In this document: one piece after another, positions 9,205-18,455 of the stretch
How positions within the stretch are numbered: position 1 is the first letter of the stretch
How the letters are laid out: every line of letters begins with the position of its first letter
From: JALZKA01 sp963786495
GTDB lineage: Bacteria; Actinomycetota; Thermoleophilia; Solirubrobacterales; 70-9
Reading direction: 5' to 3'
Length of the DNA: 64,000 bases
Assembly (NCBI GenBank): GCA_963786495.1
Contig: CAWAZL010000004.1
Coordinates: forward strand, 186,001 to 250,000
The notes under the pieces: generated by a model
What the model saw: the letters and a program-made list of their open reading frames with translations, nothing else
The model's database searches: none
What the model was told of the DNA's origin: nothing
Translations under genes and position numbers: made by a program

Positions 9205-10541
9205 ACTCGGTCGCAGGCAAGCGCCTCGCCGGGATCGGCTTCGTGCTGATCGGCGCCCTCATCCTGATCCTCGGCGTCACGAAGCCCAAGCCGTTCGCGG
9301 ACGAGTACGTCTACTGGGCGGAGTTCGACACGGCGCAGGGGCTCGGGCAGATCGATCGCGACGTGCGGATCGCCGGCGTGAAGGTCGGAACGATCGGCGA
9401 GGTGGAGCGCGAAGGCGACGACGTCCGCGTCAAGCTCATCCTCTCCGCGGACTTCACGCTCCACGAGGACGCGCGCGTCAACATGCGGCCACACACCCTG
9501 TTCGAGGGCTCGAACTTCGTTGACGTCTCACAGGGCAGCCCGAGCGCCCCTGTGCTCGAAGAGGGCTCGACGATTTCGATCGACCAGACGACGAACTACG
9601 TCACCCTCGACGAGGCGCTCCGCGTCCTTCGCCCGGAGATCAGGACGAGCCTCAAGGACCTTGCCGAGGTCGGCTCGAAGACCCTCAAGGGCGAAGCGAT
9701 CGAGGGCTTCCAAGAGACACTCAAGAATGCGCCCGACCTGACCAAGGCGCTCGCGCCCGCCGCACGCGCCGCGCAGGGGACCACCCGTACCGAGCTCGCG
9801 GGCACGATCCAGGGCTTCTCGCGCACGGTCGACGAGGTGGCCGAGCGCGAGGAGGACCTGATCCCGATCGCCCAGCGCGCGAGCGCGACGATGGCCGCGC
9901 TGACGGTCGACGGAGCGCAGCCTCTCGACGACGCGCTGGTCGCCCTCCCCAAAGCACTCCGTGAGCTCGAGGCGACGGCGCCGATCGCCACCGACCTGAT
10001 CGACCGGCTCGACCGGCTCGCGGTTGCGATCACGCCGGCGCTCCCAGACCTGACGCTTGCCGTGCGCGACACGGTCCCCGTGCTCGAGAACGCGATCCCC
10101 GTCCTGGTCCGCGCCGCCCCGGTGATCGAGGATGCGCGCCAGCTTGCGACGCGCCTCGGCAAGGCGAAGGGCGGACTGACCACGATGTTCGACCTGCTGC
10201 CGCCGACGCTTTCGAAATTTGACAAGGCGCTCGAGGTCATCACCTCGATCTCGGCCCACGGAGCGCCCGCATACCGCCAGCTCCTAGCCGCGTTCGTCGG
10301 CTTTGACGGGATCTTCTCCGGCTACCAGACCCAGGCCCAGAACCCACTGGCTCCCGGGCATGCGCTCAGGATCTCGACCTACTTCACCGAGGATGCTTTC
10401 GAAGGCGTCGTTCCGCTTCCGCGTGGAGCATCGGAGTCGTCCGCGGAGTCCGAGGCGGCGCAGGATGTCTCGTGCGAAGAAGTCCGCAAGGTCTCCGAGA
10501 AGGCAGCCAAGGCGATCAAGACGAGCGAGCTGTGCGAGTGA
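9198..10541 (+). CDS. MCE-family protein 4 of 6
   Basis: This 447-residue protein has an N-terminal membrane helix at about 11-30, an MCE domain at about 38-120 (AEFDTAQGLGQIDRDVRIAG at its start), and an extended helical region rich in Ala, Leu and Glu. Two cysteines near the C-terminus (DVSCEEV and SELCE) resemble the paired tail cysteines of protein 3. It overlaps both neighbours, which supports a single transcript. Confidence 0.9.
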   Translation: MLNSVAGKRLAGIGFVLIGALILILGVTKPKPFADEYVYWAEFDTAQGLGQIDRDVRIAGVKVGTIGEVEREGDDVRVKLILSADFTLHEDARVNMRPHTLFEGSNFVDVSQGSPSAPVLEEGSTISIDQTTNYVTLDEALRVLRPEIRTSLKDLAEVGSKTLKGEAIEGFQETLKNAPDLTKALAPAARAAQGTTRTELAGTIQGFSRTVDEVAEREEDLIPIAQRASATMAALTVDGAQPLDDALVALPKALRELEATAPIATDLIDRLDRLAVAITPALPDLTLAVRDTVPVLENAIPVLVRAAPVIEDARQLATRLGKAKGGLTTMFDLLPPTLSKFDKALEVITSISAHGAPAYRQLLAAFVGFDGIFSGYQTQAQNPLAPGHALRISTYFTEDAFEGVVPLPRGASESSAESEAAQDVSCEEVRKVSEKAAKAIKTSELCE

Positions 10542-11983
10542 TGGCGTTCCTCCGAAACCTCGTCACCCTTCCGGGCCGGTTCGTGCGTGGGGCCTGGCGC
10601 TTCGTCAACCCGAAGCTCAAGGTCGGCCGGATTCCGTACGCGCGAACAACGCTTGTGATCCAGCTCATCGCGGCGCTGATCTTCCTGGGCTACACGCTGA
10701 CGAAGAAGGACACACAGCTTCCGTTCTCTGAGGAGCCCTACGAGGTCCAGGTGATGCTCGACGACGCGCAGGGCCTCAACCCGACGAAGGAGCCGGCCGC
10801 GGGCGTCGCGGGCGTGAACAACGGCAAGGTCACCGAGACCGTGGTCGCCGAGAACGGCCAGGCGCTTGTCACGCTGCGCTTCAACTCCGATATCCAGGGC
10901 AAGATCTTCGCCGACGCGACCGCCTTCGTGCGCCCGACCAGCGCTCTGCAAACGCTGATCGTGAACGTGGACCCGGGGACGCCGGAAGCCGGGCCGCTCC
11001 CCGAGGGCGAGGTGATCGGCGCGGCGAGCACGAAGTCGTCGGTCCACATCGATGAGCTGACGGGGCTACTGAACGCGGACACCCAGGCCCAGACCCAGGT
11101 GCTGATCTCAGAGGCCGCTATCGCGCTCAAGGACCGCGAGCCGGAGCTACGGCGCATCCTCGCCGAGCTCGGGGAGCTGACCGACTCGGCCACTCCGATC
11201 GCGGAAGCTCTCGCCGACAGACGCCGTCTGCTGGTGAAGCTGACCGACAACATGGACGACCTCTTCACGACGCTCGGCCAGCGCGGCGCGCAGCTCGCCA
11301 ATGCGATCGATGCGGGTTCCGACACGCTCGCCGTGACCGCCGGCCGGGAGGCCGAGCTGGCCGAGGCGACCCGCGAGCTGGCACCGACGCTCGATGAGAC
11401 AACGCGCGCGCTGAGCTCTACGCGCACCCTGGCCGAGTCCCTGGTGCCCGCACTGGACGAGATCCTTCCCGTTGCCGACCAGGTCGCTCCAGCGTCGGAG
11501 AAGTTCCGCGAGCTCTTGCCGAAGCTGGACGAGCTGGTCGAGACCTCCGACCGGCTGATCGAGGACGGGGCAAAGCCCGTGCGCCTCTTCTCCGACGGCA
11601 TGAAGGGCTTGTCCGACAGGGTCAAGGGCGACCAGGTGCCTGCGCTCCGTGAGCTGGTTGACCTCGTCGAGTTGCTGTTCGACTACCGCTTCGGCCTCCT
11701 CCAGTTCGCAGAGAACATCTCCGGCGTCGCCTCACAGAACCGGAATGCGGGCCCGTTCGCGCAATTCGCGATCGTGAACGCCGAGCTCAAGCCGGAGTGG
11801 TTCGGACTCCCGGCCGCCGCTGCGCGCTCAAAGAACGGGCGGGAGACAGAGCTCAACATGATGTTCGCTGCCGCCCTGGAGCAGGTGTGCGATCAGAACG
11901 CCGCGGCGTGCGTCCTTCGCTTCAGCATGCCGGGCCTCCCCGAAAAGCCCGTCCTCGACAAGGTCCTGGAAGGGCTCCGGTAA
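10541..11983 (+). CDS. MCE-family protein 5 of 6
   Basis: This is a 480-residue MCE protein. The ATG at 10541 shares a base with the previous TGA; the frame extends upstream to 10472 without support. A basic N-terminal region of about 35 residues precedes the membrane helix (about 40-52). The MCE domain follows (about 64-145), beginning YEVQVMLDDAQGLNPTKEPA. The rest is mostly helical, ending in a conserved globular tail with two cysteines. The next gene begins immediately after its stop. Confidence 0.9.
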   Translation: MAFLRNLVTLPGRFVRGAWRFVNPKLKVGRIPYARTTLVIQLIAALIFLGYTLTKKDTQLPFSEEPYEVQVMLDDAQGLNPTKEPAAGVAGVNNGKVTETVVAENGQALVTLRFNSDIQGKIFADATAFVRPTSALQTLIVNVDPGTPEAGPLPEGEVIGAASTKSSVHIDELTGLLNADTQAQTQVLISEAAIALKDREPELRRILAELGELTDSATPIAEALADRRRLLVKLTDNMDDLFTTLGQRGAQLANAIDAGSDTLAVTAGREAELAEATRELAPTLDETTRALSSTRTLAESLVPALDEILPVADQVAPASEKFRELLPKLDELVETSDRLIEDGAKPVRLFSDGMKGLSDRVKGDQVPALRELVDLVELLFDYRFGLLQFAENISGVASQNRNAGPFAQFAIVNAELKPEWFGLPAAAARSKNGRETELNMMFAAALEQVCDQNAAACVLRFSMPGLPEKPVLDKVLEGLR

Positions 11984-13355
11984 ATGGACCATCGAATTCC
12001 CAAGACCGGAATGGCGGTGTCGATCGGGCTTGCGGTCCTGGCGCTCATCACGTTCCTCTTCTTGAACAACCGCTTTGAGGGTCCGGACCCGACCGAGATC
12101 TTGAGTAACTCGTACGAGCTCACGGCCGAGTTTGAGTCGACCAAAAAGCTTCCGACCAAGCAGCCCGTGCTGTACAAGGGCATCTCGGTCGGCCGGGTTA
12201 CCAAGGTTGCCTGGGACCCCGAGGACCAGCTATCGGTCGTGAGCTTCACGCTGGACGACGATTTCGAGATCCACGAGGACGCTGTGCTTCAGATCGGCGA
12301 GCGGAGCCTGATCGGCGATCCCTACCTCAACCTTCTCTCGCGCGGCTCAGATGCCGCGCCCGAGCTGGAGTCCGGCGAGGAGGTGGCCCAGACCCGGGCT
12401 GCCGTCGACTTCGACGAGGCGCTCGCGTTCCTCGACGATGAGGGCCGAAAGCGGGTCAAGTCGCTCATCGGCACCTTCGGCGAGGGCCTGGGCCCGGAGG
12501 GCAACGGGGCTGCGCTGAACGGAACGGTCGGCGGCACCTCACAGACGATCTCGGAACTGAACGAGCTCACGCTCGCGCTCGAAGGCCAGGAGGATGAGCT
12601 CGCGGCGCTCGTCTCCGACGCCTCGACGGTCCTTGAGGAGATCGGCAGCCGCGAGGAGAGCGTGCGCACGATCGTGGCCTCCGGCCGCCGGACGCTCGAC
12701 GCGGTCGCACAGAACACCGCATCGCTCGATCAGGCGCTCGTCGAGCTCCCCGGCTTGCTCGAGTCGGGGCGCCAGCTCGCTGGCCGAGGCTGAACCCTTG
12801 ATCGCCGAGGCGACGCCCCTCGTAGCGGACCTTCGCGCGCTTGCACCCGACCTCCGGATCGCCTTTGACGACACGCGCGAGTACTCGTTCGGGCGAACGA
12901 TCGATGAGCTCCTCACGATCACCAAGGGCCTGACCCCTCTCCGTGTTGCGGCAGAGCCGGTCCTCAAGGACCTCTTGCAGCTTCTCGAGAACCTCGACCC
13001 GCTGGTCGACGAGATTGCCCCCGCCGCCCGCAACCTCGTCCCAGGGCTCGACTACCTGACCCCGCGCGTGAGCGGGATCGCTGCCCTCTACGCGCTTGTC
13101 GCCGCGAACGCTGAAGGCACGGACGACGTCGGCAACTACCTGCGCTCGGGCTTCCTCATCGACCCCGGCGAGTTCGCGGACACGCCGATCCCCGCCGACT
13201 GCCAGGCGGGAGTCATGCCCCCCGACAGCTGGTGCTACAACCCGTATCCGGGCCCCGAGGACGGCCTCGATCCGCAGCCCTTCGACGGTGCGTATCCGAA
13301 GATCAAGCCCTGTAACGTCCCACCGCGCTCGAGGCCCAAGGACCCCTGCGAGTAG
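11984..13355 (+). CDS. MCE-family protein 6 of 6, interrupted by one frameshift
   Basis: The first part (from ATG 11984, stop 12791-12793) has a membrane helix at 9-27 and an MCE domain opening YELTAEFESTKKLPTKQPVL. Just before its stop, at about 12778-12785, homology passes into the next forward frame. That frame carries the expected C-terminal half through to the TAG at 13353-13355, including a tail with four cysteines (DCQAGVMPPDSWCYNPYPGP). Removing one base from the gctggcc stretch restores a single protein of about 456 residues, matching the other five in length. One inserted base, real or from sequencing, is the simplest explanation. The conserved second half suggests the gene is functional in the organism. 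Confidence 0.85.
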
Positions 13356-13375
13356 CGCCCCGCTAGGAGCCGGGC

Positions 13376-13708
13376 TCAGCGCTCCTCGCGCACCTTCACT
13401 CCGTCCTTGAACCAGATCCGTCGGCCGTCGGGATAGGTCGCGGCCGGGCCTTCATCCCGATGGCGCTTGCCGTGGCGGTACCACTTCTCGGTGCCGTTCA
13501 CATACACGCAAGCTGGTGCGCCATCGCGATGCCGGACTCCGTCGAGGTACCACTTCTCCGAGCCGTTGGCGTGTTCGATCGCGGGGCCATCCACGCGGTG
13601 AAGCTTTCCGTGGCGATACCACTCCTTGCGGCCACTGGGTAGTACGCGCGCAGGCCCGCCTGGCCGATGAAGCCTTCCTTCGCTATCGCGCCACTCGCGC
13701 ACGCTCAT
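13376..13708 (-). CDS. Repeat protein with WYxxGxxHRxxGPA units
   Basis: This 110-residue protein is made almost wholly of four to five tandem units of about 22-24 residues. Each has the pattern WY..G..HR..GPA....G, for example EWYRHGKLHRVDGPA and KWYRHGKRHRDEGPA. The first and last units are diverged. Such repeats occur in phage and bacterial proteins related to MORN or YwqK-type antitoxin repeats, which form beta-hairpin arrays. There is no signal peptide or membrane helix. It overlaps the start of the membrane-protein gene upstream by 26 bases, so it is probably the last gene of that minus-strand operon. No partner toxin is visible, and the function is unknown. Confidence 0.8.
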   Translation of the reverse strand: MSVREWRDSEGRLHRPGGPARVLPSGRKEWYRHGKLHRVDGPAIEHANGSEKWYLDGVRHRDGAPACVYVNGTEKWYRHGKRHRDEGPAATYPDGRRIWFKDGVKVREER

Positions 13709-14084
13709 CGCCCACGTCTACCCGGTACGTCAAGAGGTAGGCGGACGAGAACAGCAGAACGATCGTCGCAACCGACGCCCAGCGGAAGATCGGCATCGTC
13801 CAGAACACGACTCCCAGCGCCAGGTAGCCGGCGACGAGGCCGAGCAAACGAGCGCTTGCGCCCCGCGTGTAAAGGAAGCCCGCGGCCACGAACTCGAGGA
13901 CGCCAACCGTGGCCATGATGAAACCGGTAACCCCGAGCGCGAAGTAGAGGTCACCGCCGACCGCGCTGGTCTCGATCTCTTGGACGTTGGCGTCGAGACG
14001 GGCCGTTCCGGCGATTGCGCTTACGCCAAGGACCACGTGGACGATGCCGGCGAGAAAAAGGAGCGCGGCGGCGAGGCGGCTCAT
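13683..14084 (-). CDS. Four-helix membrane protein (DUF7144-like)
   Basis: This 133-residue protein begins at the ATG at 14084 (MSRLAAALLFLAGIVHVVLG). A longer frame running back to 14366 lies over UbiB coding sequence and is rejected. Four hydrophobic helices are evident, with a conserved-looking loop DLYFALGVTGFIMATVGVLEF. Size and helix pattern resemble the actinobacterial DUF7144 family of small membrane proteins, though I am not certain of that match. It lies 29 bases downstream of the UbiB-type kinase gene and overlaps the repeat-protein gene, suggesting one transcript. Confidence 0.8.
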   Translation of the reverse strand: MSRLAAALLFLAGIVHVVLGVSAIAGTARLDANVQEIETSAVGGDLYFALGVTGFIMATVGVLEFVAAGFLYTRGASARLLGLVAGYLALGVVFWTMPIFRWASVATIVLLFSSAYLLTYRVDVGDERARVAR

Positions 14085-14113
14085 CCTCGGCTCTTCAGGA
14101 ACTCCGCCTCTTG

Positions 14114-15460
14114 TTAGCCGAGCTCGGTGACGGGATCGTCGCCGTACATCCACTCGCGAGCGATGCGGTGCCAGTTGGCGGTCGCCTGGAGCTCGCCGAG
14201 GACCGCGAGGACGAGGAGCTCGAGCCGGCGGCCGATCAGGTGCTCGGGATTCATGTCCTGGTGGCGCATGGTGCGAAAGTGGGTCGAGCGGGGGTCGCCG
14301 GCCTGAATCGCGATGCGTTGGACGTCTGCGCGGGTGATCTGGGCCTCCTCGTCGGTCGCGTACCACCAGATCGCATCGAGCGCATACGCCAAGAGTTCAT
14401 CCGGGCTGACCTTGTCGGGCTGCGGGAGAAAGCCATTCTCGGCCCAGAGTCGGTGAAGCTCCGCGGCGTCGTGCTCGGATACGGCGCGGCCGGTTGCGAG
14501 CTCGACCTCCATCTCGTGCGGACCGATCTCCTTGAAGAGGCCAAAATCAATGAAGGCGATCTTCCCGTCGGCCATGCGGATCATGTTGCCGGGGTGGGGG
14601 TCGCCCGAGAAGCGGCGGTGCCGGTACATCGAGCCGAAGTAGAAGCGGTAGACGATCTCGCCGATCCGGTCGCGCTCCTCCTGCTCGCCCGAGGTGAGCT
14701 GCTCGAAGCGGTCGCCCTCGACGAACTCGGTGACGATGACCCGCTCGCGGCACATCTCGGTGACCACGGGCGGGATGTAGATGAAGGGATGGTTGCGGTA
14801 GAGGCGAGCGAGGGTGCGGTGGTTCGATGCTTCGAGCTCGTAGTCCAGCTCCTCGATGATCCGCGCGCGAATCTCGTCGGTGACCGCCTTTACGTCCATC
14901 TGCGGCGTGATGCGCTTCGCCAGGCGCATGAGCATCCCGAGGTTCTGCATGTCGGCGCGGACGGCGTCGTTCACGCCCGGGTACTGGACCTTGATCGCGA
15001 CGTCGCGCCCGTCGTGGAGGCGGCCACGATAGACCTGCCCGATCGAGGCGGCAGCGACGGGGGCGGGGTCGAGCTCGGCGAACGCCTTGGAGGGCGGCTC
15101 GCCCAACTCCTGCTCGATCACCTTCGACATCTGCTCGAACGACACCGTCGGCGCCGAGTCACGAAGAGCCGCGAGCTTCGCCTGGAACTCCTCCTGATAT
15201 TCCTCGGGCACGAGGCCGAGATCCACGAACGAGAGCACCTGGCCGACCTTCATCGCCGCGCCCTTCATGCCGCCGAGCACGGTCACGATCTGCTCGGCCG
15301 TCTCGATCTGGCGCCGTTCAAGCGCCTTGTCGGAGTCCTCGTCTGAGCGCATGACGTTGGCAGCCTTGGTGCCGGCCTGGCGCACTGCGACGTTCGCCGT
15401 GGCCCGCCCGATCTTCGCCATGCGCGAGATCCGGCTTGTGGGAAGCTTCTCGTCAGGCAT
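14114..15460 (-). CDS. ABC1/UbiB-family atypical kinase
   Basis: The protein of about 448 residues shows the UbiB-family signatures in order: AAASIGQVYRG (Gly-rich loop), VAIKVQYPG (the lysine strand), VIVTEFVEG (hinge), DPHPGN (catalytic loop) and IDFG (metal-binding). UbiB-type kinases act on ubiquinone or other prenyl-lipid homeostasis; in Actinobacteria the lipid target is unclear. I chose the ATG at 15460 (MPDEKLP); an ATG at 15469 is equally possible. The promoter region is shared, back to back, with the cobalamin riboswitch leader on the other strand. Two small genes follow in the same direction. Confidence 0.9.
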   Translation of the reverse strand: MPDEKLPTSRISRMAKIGRATANVAVRQAGTKAANVMRSDEDSDKALERRQIETAEQIVTVLGGMKGAAMKVGQVLSFVDLGLVPEEYQEEFQAKLAALRDSAPTVSFEQMSKVIEQELGEPPSKAFAELDPAPVAAASIGQVYRGRLHDGRDVAIKVQYPGVNDAVRADMQNLGMLMRLAKRITPQMDVKAVTDEIRARIIEELDYELEASNHRTLARLYRNHPFIYIPPVVTEMCRERVIVTEFVEGDRFEQLTSGEQEERDRIGEIVYRFYFGSMYRHRRFSGDPHPGNMIRMADGKIAFIDFGLFKEIGPHEMEVELATGRAVSEHDAAELHRLWAENGFLPQPDKVSPDELLAYALDAIWWYATDEEAQITRADVQRIAIQAGDPRSTHFRTMRHQDMNPEHLIGRRLELLVLAVLGELQATANWHRIAREWMYGDDPVTELG

Positions 15461-15504
15461 CGCGCGCATCTTCGCAGGCGCGGATCGTCTGGCAGGAGTA
15501 GGAT

Positions 15505-15688
15505 GGCCCGCGTACATACGGCCGTGTGGTCAAGGGAAGTCCGGTGAGAAACCGGCGCGGTCCCGCCACTGTGACCGGCAAAGCACATCGCACCGCACCT
15601 TTGGTGCGAGCCACTGGAAGCCCTACGGGCAACCGGGAAGGCGCGATGGCGTAGGCCGGAAGCCAGGAGACCTGTCCGCGCGGCTCGC
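15505..15688 (+). ncRNA. Cobalamin (B12) riboswitch
   Basis: The leader upstream of 15725 has the conserved blocks of the adenosylcobalamin riboswitch in the right order. They are GGGAAGTCCGGTGAGAAACC near 15534, GGTCCCGCCACTGTGACC at about 15559, and the B12 box AAGCCAGGAGACCTG at about 15660-15674. A CACCTTTGGTG-type stem-loop lies between them. The 3' side, GTCCGCGCGGCTCGCC, could pair to sequester the ribosome site about 40 bases later. It should repress the downstream DUF4430 and ECF transport operon when cobalamin is plentiful. Edges are approximate. Confidence 0.95.
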
Positions 15689-15724
15689 CAATTCAAGACC
15701 CTCGAGGAAAGGGGTGGCTCTCTC

Positions 15725-16642
15725 ATGAGAAAACTCGTAGCGCCCGCCATCGGCGCAATCGCAACCGTTGTCCTTCTCGCCGCACCTACGGCTGACGCGA
15801 AGGGCTCCAAGTGGACCGATATCCGCGTCGTGTCTCACACCGGCGAGACGCTCGCCGAGCATCGCCAGTACACGGAGTGGGTCAAGGTGAAAACGTCTGT
15901 CGAAGCCGACTGCTTCGGCCCGTCTAACCCCTCCACCGGCGACAGCTACAAGGTCAAGGAGCCGACTGTCCTGGGCGCGTTGATCGACGCTTCGAAAAGG
16001 GACGACGACCTGAAGCCGCTCATGATCACCGACGGCTTCGTTGACGACGGCTTCGGGTTCGGCGTCTGCGACATCGGCGGCCTCGAGACCTCGGGGTTCT
16101 CCTACTGGTACTCGGCGGTGAACGGCGTTTCCTCCACGACAGGCCCGGACCTGATTCCGGTCCAGAACGGCGACGCGAACCTCTGGTATCTCACAACGGG
16201 CGATGAGCCCGGCTTTCCGTCGGAGCTTCGACTAAAGGCGCCTGCGCGGGCCGTGGTCGGCGAGCCCTTCACCGTGAAGGTCACCAGGCTTCTGCCCGAC
16301 GGCTCGAAGGAGCCAGCCGAAGGAGCAATCGTGGACGGAAACCCGACCGATGGGAACGGCGAGGTCGAGATCACCGCTGAGGAGTCGGGCGGAAAGATCC
16401 TCCGCGCCGTTGGTGAGGCCGACGACGCACCTTCGGCTATCGCCGAACGTGTGCACGTCAGACGTATTGAGCGACTGCCCGAAGACACAGGGCATCGTCA
16501 TCTACGGCTCGGCCTCGGCGACGACGAGATCAAGGGCACCAAGGGTGCCGACCTGATCGATTGCGGCAAGGGCAGGGACGTGGTCAGGGAGGCCCAGAAC
16601 ACGGACAAGATCTCGGACTCCTGCGAGAAGGTGAAGAACTAG
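15725..16642 (+). CDS. Secreted DUF4430 protein, first of the B12-controlled operon
   Basis: This 305-residue protein has a signal peptide cut near residue 25 (PTADA). Residues of about 50-165 match the DUF4430/transcobalamin-like C-terminal fold, with the WYSAVNG segment that is its best marker. About 85 residues of beta-sandwich-like sequence follow (AVVGEPFTVKVTRL onwards). The C-terminus carries a single RTX-like calcium-binding motif, GDDEIKGTKGADLIDCGKGRDVV. Animal intrinsic factor and transcobalamin use this same beta-domain to hold one face of cobalamin. It is the first gene after the riboswitch, so a role in capturing or presenting a corrinoid is likely. Direct binding is inference. 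Confidence 0.85.
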   Translation: MRKLVAPAIGAIATVVLLAAPTADAKGSKWTDIRVVSHTGETLAEHRQYTEWVKVKTSVEADCFGPSNPSTGDSYKVKEPTVLGALIDASKRDDDLKPLMITDGFVDDGFGFGVCDIGGLETSGFSYWYSAVNGVSSTTGPDLIPVQNGDANLWYLTTGDEPGFPSELRLKAPARAVVGEPFTVKVTRLLPDGSKEPAEGAIVDGNPTDGNGEVEITAEESGGKILRAVGEADDAPSAIAERVHVRRIERLPEDTGHRHLRLGLGDDEIKGTKGADLIDCGKGRDVVREAQNTDKISDSCEKVKN

Positions 16643-16647
16643 TAGCC

Positions 16648-17580
16648 ATGCGTCTCGGCCCGCACGCTCGCGCCGGCGCTCGCGGCCCTCGTGGCCGCGG
16701 CGTTCGGCACGGGATGCGGGTTCGGGCCGGGCGATTCGAGCGAGGGGGAGGCCACGCTCACAGTGACTCGCGACTACGGAGACGAGGAGCTGCTCGAAGT
16801 CACCCGCGAGGATCCGCCCTCCTCAGAGACCGTAATGCGCGTGCTCGACTCGAGAAGCTGAGATCGAGACCCGCTACGGGGGCGGGTTCGTGCAGTCGAT
16901 CGAGGGGATCTCGGGCACGGCCGAAGGCGGCCGGACCTCCGACTGGTTCTTCTTCATGAACGGTGTCGAGTCGTCGATAGGCGCTGCCGAGACCGAGGTG
17001 CCGCGGCGGCGATCGCATCTGGTGGGACCATCGCGACTGGACCGAAGCGATGCGCGTTCCCGCTGTTGTGGGCTCGTGGCCGGAGCCCTTCCTTCAAGCG
17101 TCTGCCGGCTCGGACCGCCTGCCCGTGCGCGTGGTCTGCGCCGGGCCGAAGCCCCCTTGCGAGGCTGCCGAAGATGCCTTGGCCGACGCGGGCGTCAGCG
17201 CCGTCGTCACGCAGTTCGGCAACGAGGAACCCGGGCGTTCGCTGCGGCTGATCGTGGGCGAGTGGAGCGAAATCCGCTCTGACCAGTCGGCCGGGCTCTT
17301 GGAGCGCGGGCCGGAGTCGAGCGGCGTCTTCGCTCGTGTCGGTGACGACGGAATCGACCTTTTGGACGAGCGCGGCGATGTCACCGGCGACGCGGAGGGT
17401 CTTCTGGCGGCGACCCGCAACGGCGAGGGGGCGCCAACGTGGATCGCAACGGGAACCGGCGAGGACGGCGTCTTGGGGGCAGTCGCGTTGCTCGCTGCCG
17501 ACGAACTGGAGGATCGATACGCCGTCGCCGTCGCGGATGACGGCGCAGTTCCACTTCCCGTGGCGGAGGACGCGCCGTGA
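16648..17580 (+). CDS. DUF4430 lipoprotein, three apparent frameshifts
   Basis: Reading across three frames gives one protein of about 309 residues. It starts at ATG 16648 and has a lipoprotein signal (MRLGRTLAPALAALVAAAF followed by GTGC, Cys about 23) once a spare C near 16659-16661 is removed. A DUF4430 domain follows (ATLTVTRDYG, then TVMRVLD), with one extra base near 16850, then GGFVQSIEGIS and DWFFFMNGVESS. A third extra base near 17001 leads into GGDRIWWDHRDWTEAM and an uninterrupted C-terminal half of about 180 residues ending at TGA 17578-17580. All three corrections are single-base insertions at repeated bases. The intact lipobox and domain argue for a surface lipoprotein partnering the ECF transporter. 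The stop overlaps the ecfT start. Confidence 0.75.
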
Positions 17581-18455
17581 TCGCAGCCCTCACTTACGTC
17601 CCGCGCCGAACCCCGATGGGCCGTGCCGGTGCTCTGGCAGCAAGCGCCTATCTGGGCGCCTTCGTTGCAGTTGCGTTCGCCTTCTCGCACCCCGTCGTCC
17701 TGGCGGCGGATGCGCTGGCTGTCGTGATCGCGGGGCTCCTGGCGGGGACCGGCCGGGCGCTTGCCGTGTCCGCGCGCTTTGCCGCCTGGCTAGGCGTCCT
17801 CATGATCGTGACGAACGCGATCGCTTCACAGCGCGGAGAGACGGTCCTCGTCCGCGGTCCCGACTTGCCGGTGCTGGGCACGGTGGACATCACGGCCGAA
17901 GCGATCGCCGAGGGCGGGATCCTGGCGCTGCGGATTGCGGTCGTGATCGCGGCCTTCGCGGTGTTCACCGCCGCCGTCGACCCCGACCGGGTTCTTCGGC
18001 TTCTACGGCCTGTCGCGCGGCGTTCGGCGCTGACCGCGACCCTCGTAGTCCGTCTGGTGCCGCTCGCCGCGGCGGACCACGCGCGTCTTCGCGACGGCGC
18101 CGCGCTGCGCGGCCCTGCTGCAGCGCCGGTCTCGCGCTCGTCGCTTGTCCGCCGCCTCGTGGCCGGCTCGCTCGACCGCTCGGTCGATGCCGCCGCGGCG
18201 CTGGAGCTACGCGGATACGCAGGGACCGCCCCGGGCCGCGCGAGCAAGATCCCCCGTTCGCCTGTTGACACCGGATTCTGGCTCGCGGCCGCGGCCGTCT
18301 GGGGCCTCGCTGCGGCCTGCGTCGCCACAGGCGCTGTGACGTACGAGTCGTATCCGGGGATCGAGATGGGGCTCGAGCCGCTTGGCATCGCACTTGTGCT
18401 CGCGCTCCCGGCGCTGGCCGCGGTCCCGCACCTGGTGGGAGGCGCTCGGCGATGA
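17577..18455 (+). CDS. ECF transporter transmembrane component EcfT
   Basis: This 292-residue membrane protein starts at a GTG overlapping the previous stop (GTGA). It has five to six hydrophobic helices. In the long cytoplasmic stretch, residues of about 205-212 read ALELRGYA, one of the two ALxxRG-type coupling motifs that insert into the EcfA ATPases. The other likely lies near RDGAALRG. It is the scaffold that links the ATPases to the substrate-binding S-component two genes on. Its operon position under a B12 riboswitch suggests a dedicated cobalamin transporter rather than a shared module. Its 3' end overlaps ecfA as ATGA. Confidence 0.88.
   Translation: MIAALTYVPRRTPMGRAGALAASAYLGAFVAVAFAFSHPVVLAADALAVVIAGLLAGTGRALAVSARFAAWLGVLMIVTNAIASQRGETVLVRGPDLPVLGTVDITAEAIAEGGILALRIAVVIAAFAVFTAAVDPDRVLRLLRPVARRSALTATLVVRLVPLAAADHARLRDGAALRGPAAAPVSRSSLVRRLVAGSLDRSVDAAAALELRGYAGTAPGRASKIPRSPVDTGFWLAAAAVWGLAAACVATGAVTYESYPGIEMGLEPLGIALVLALPALAAVPHLVGGARR

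Noticed and set aside
14015..15346. Long plus-strand frame of 443 residues opposite the UbiB-type gene
   Set aside because: It is an antisense shadow rich in Arg, Leu, Asp and His; the minus strand carries all UbiB kinase motifs.
16648..17580. Programmed ribosomal frameshifting in the DUF4430 gene
   Set aside because: Three shifts with no slippery heptamer or downstream structure pattern are better explained by inserted bases.
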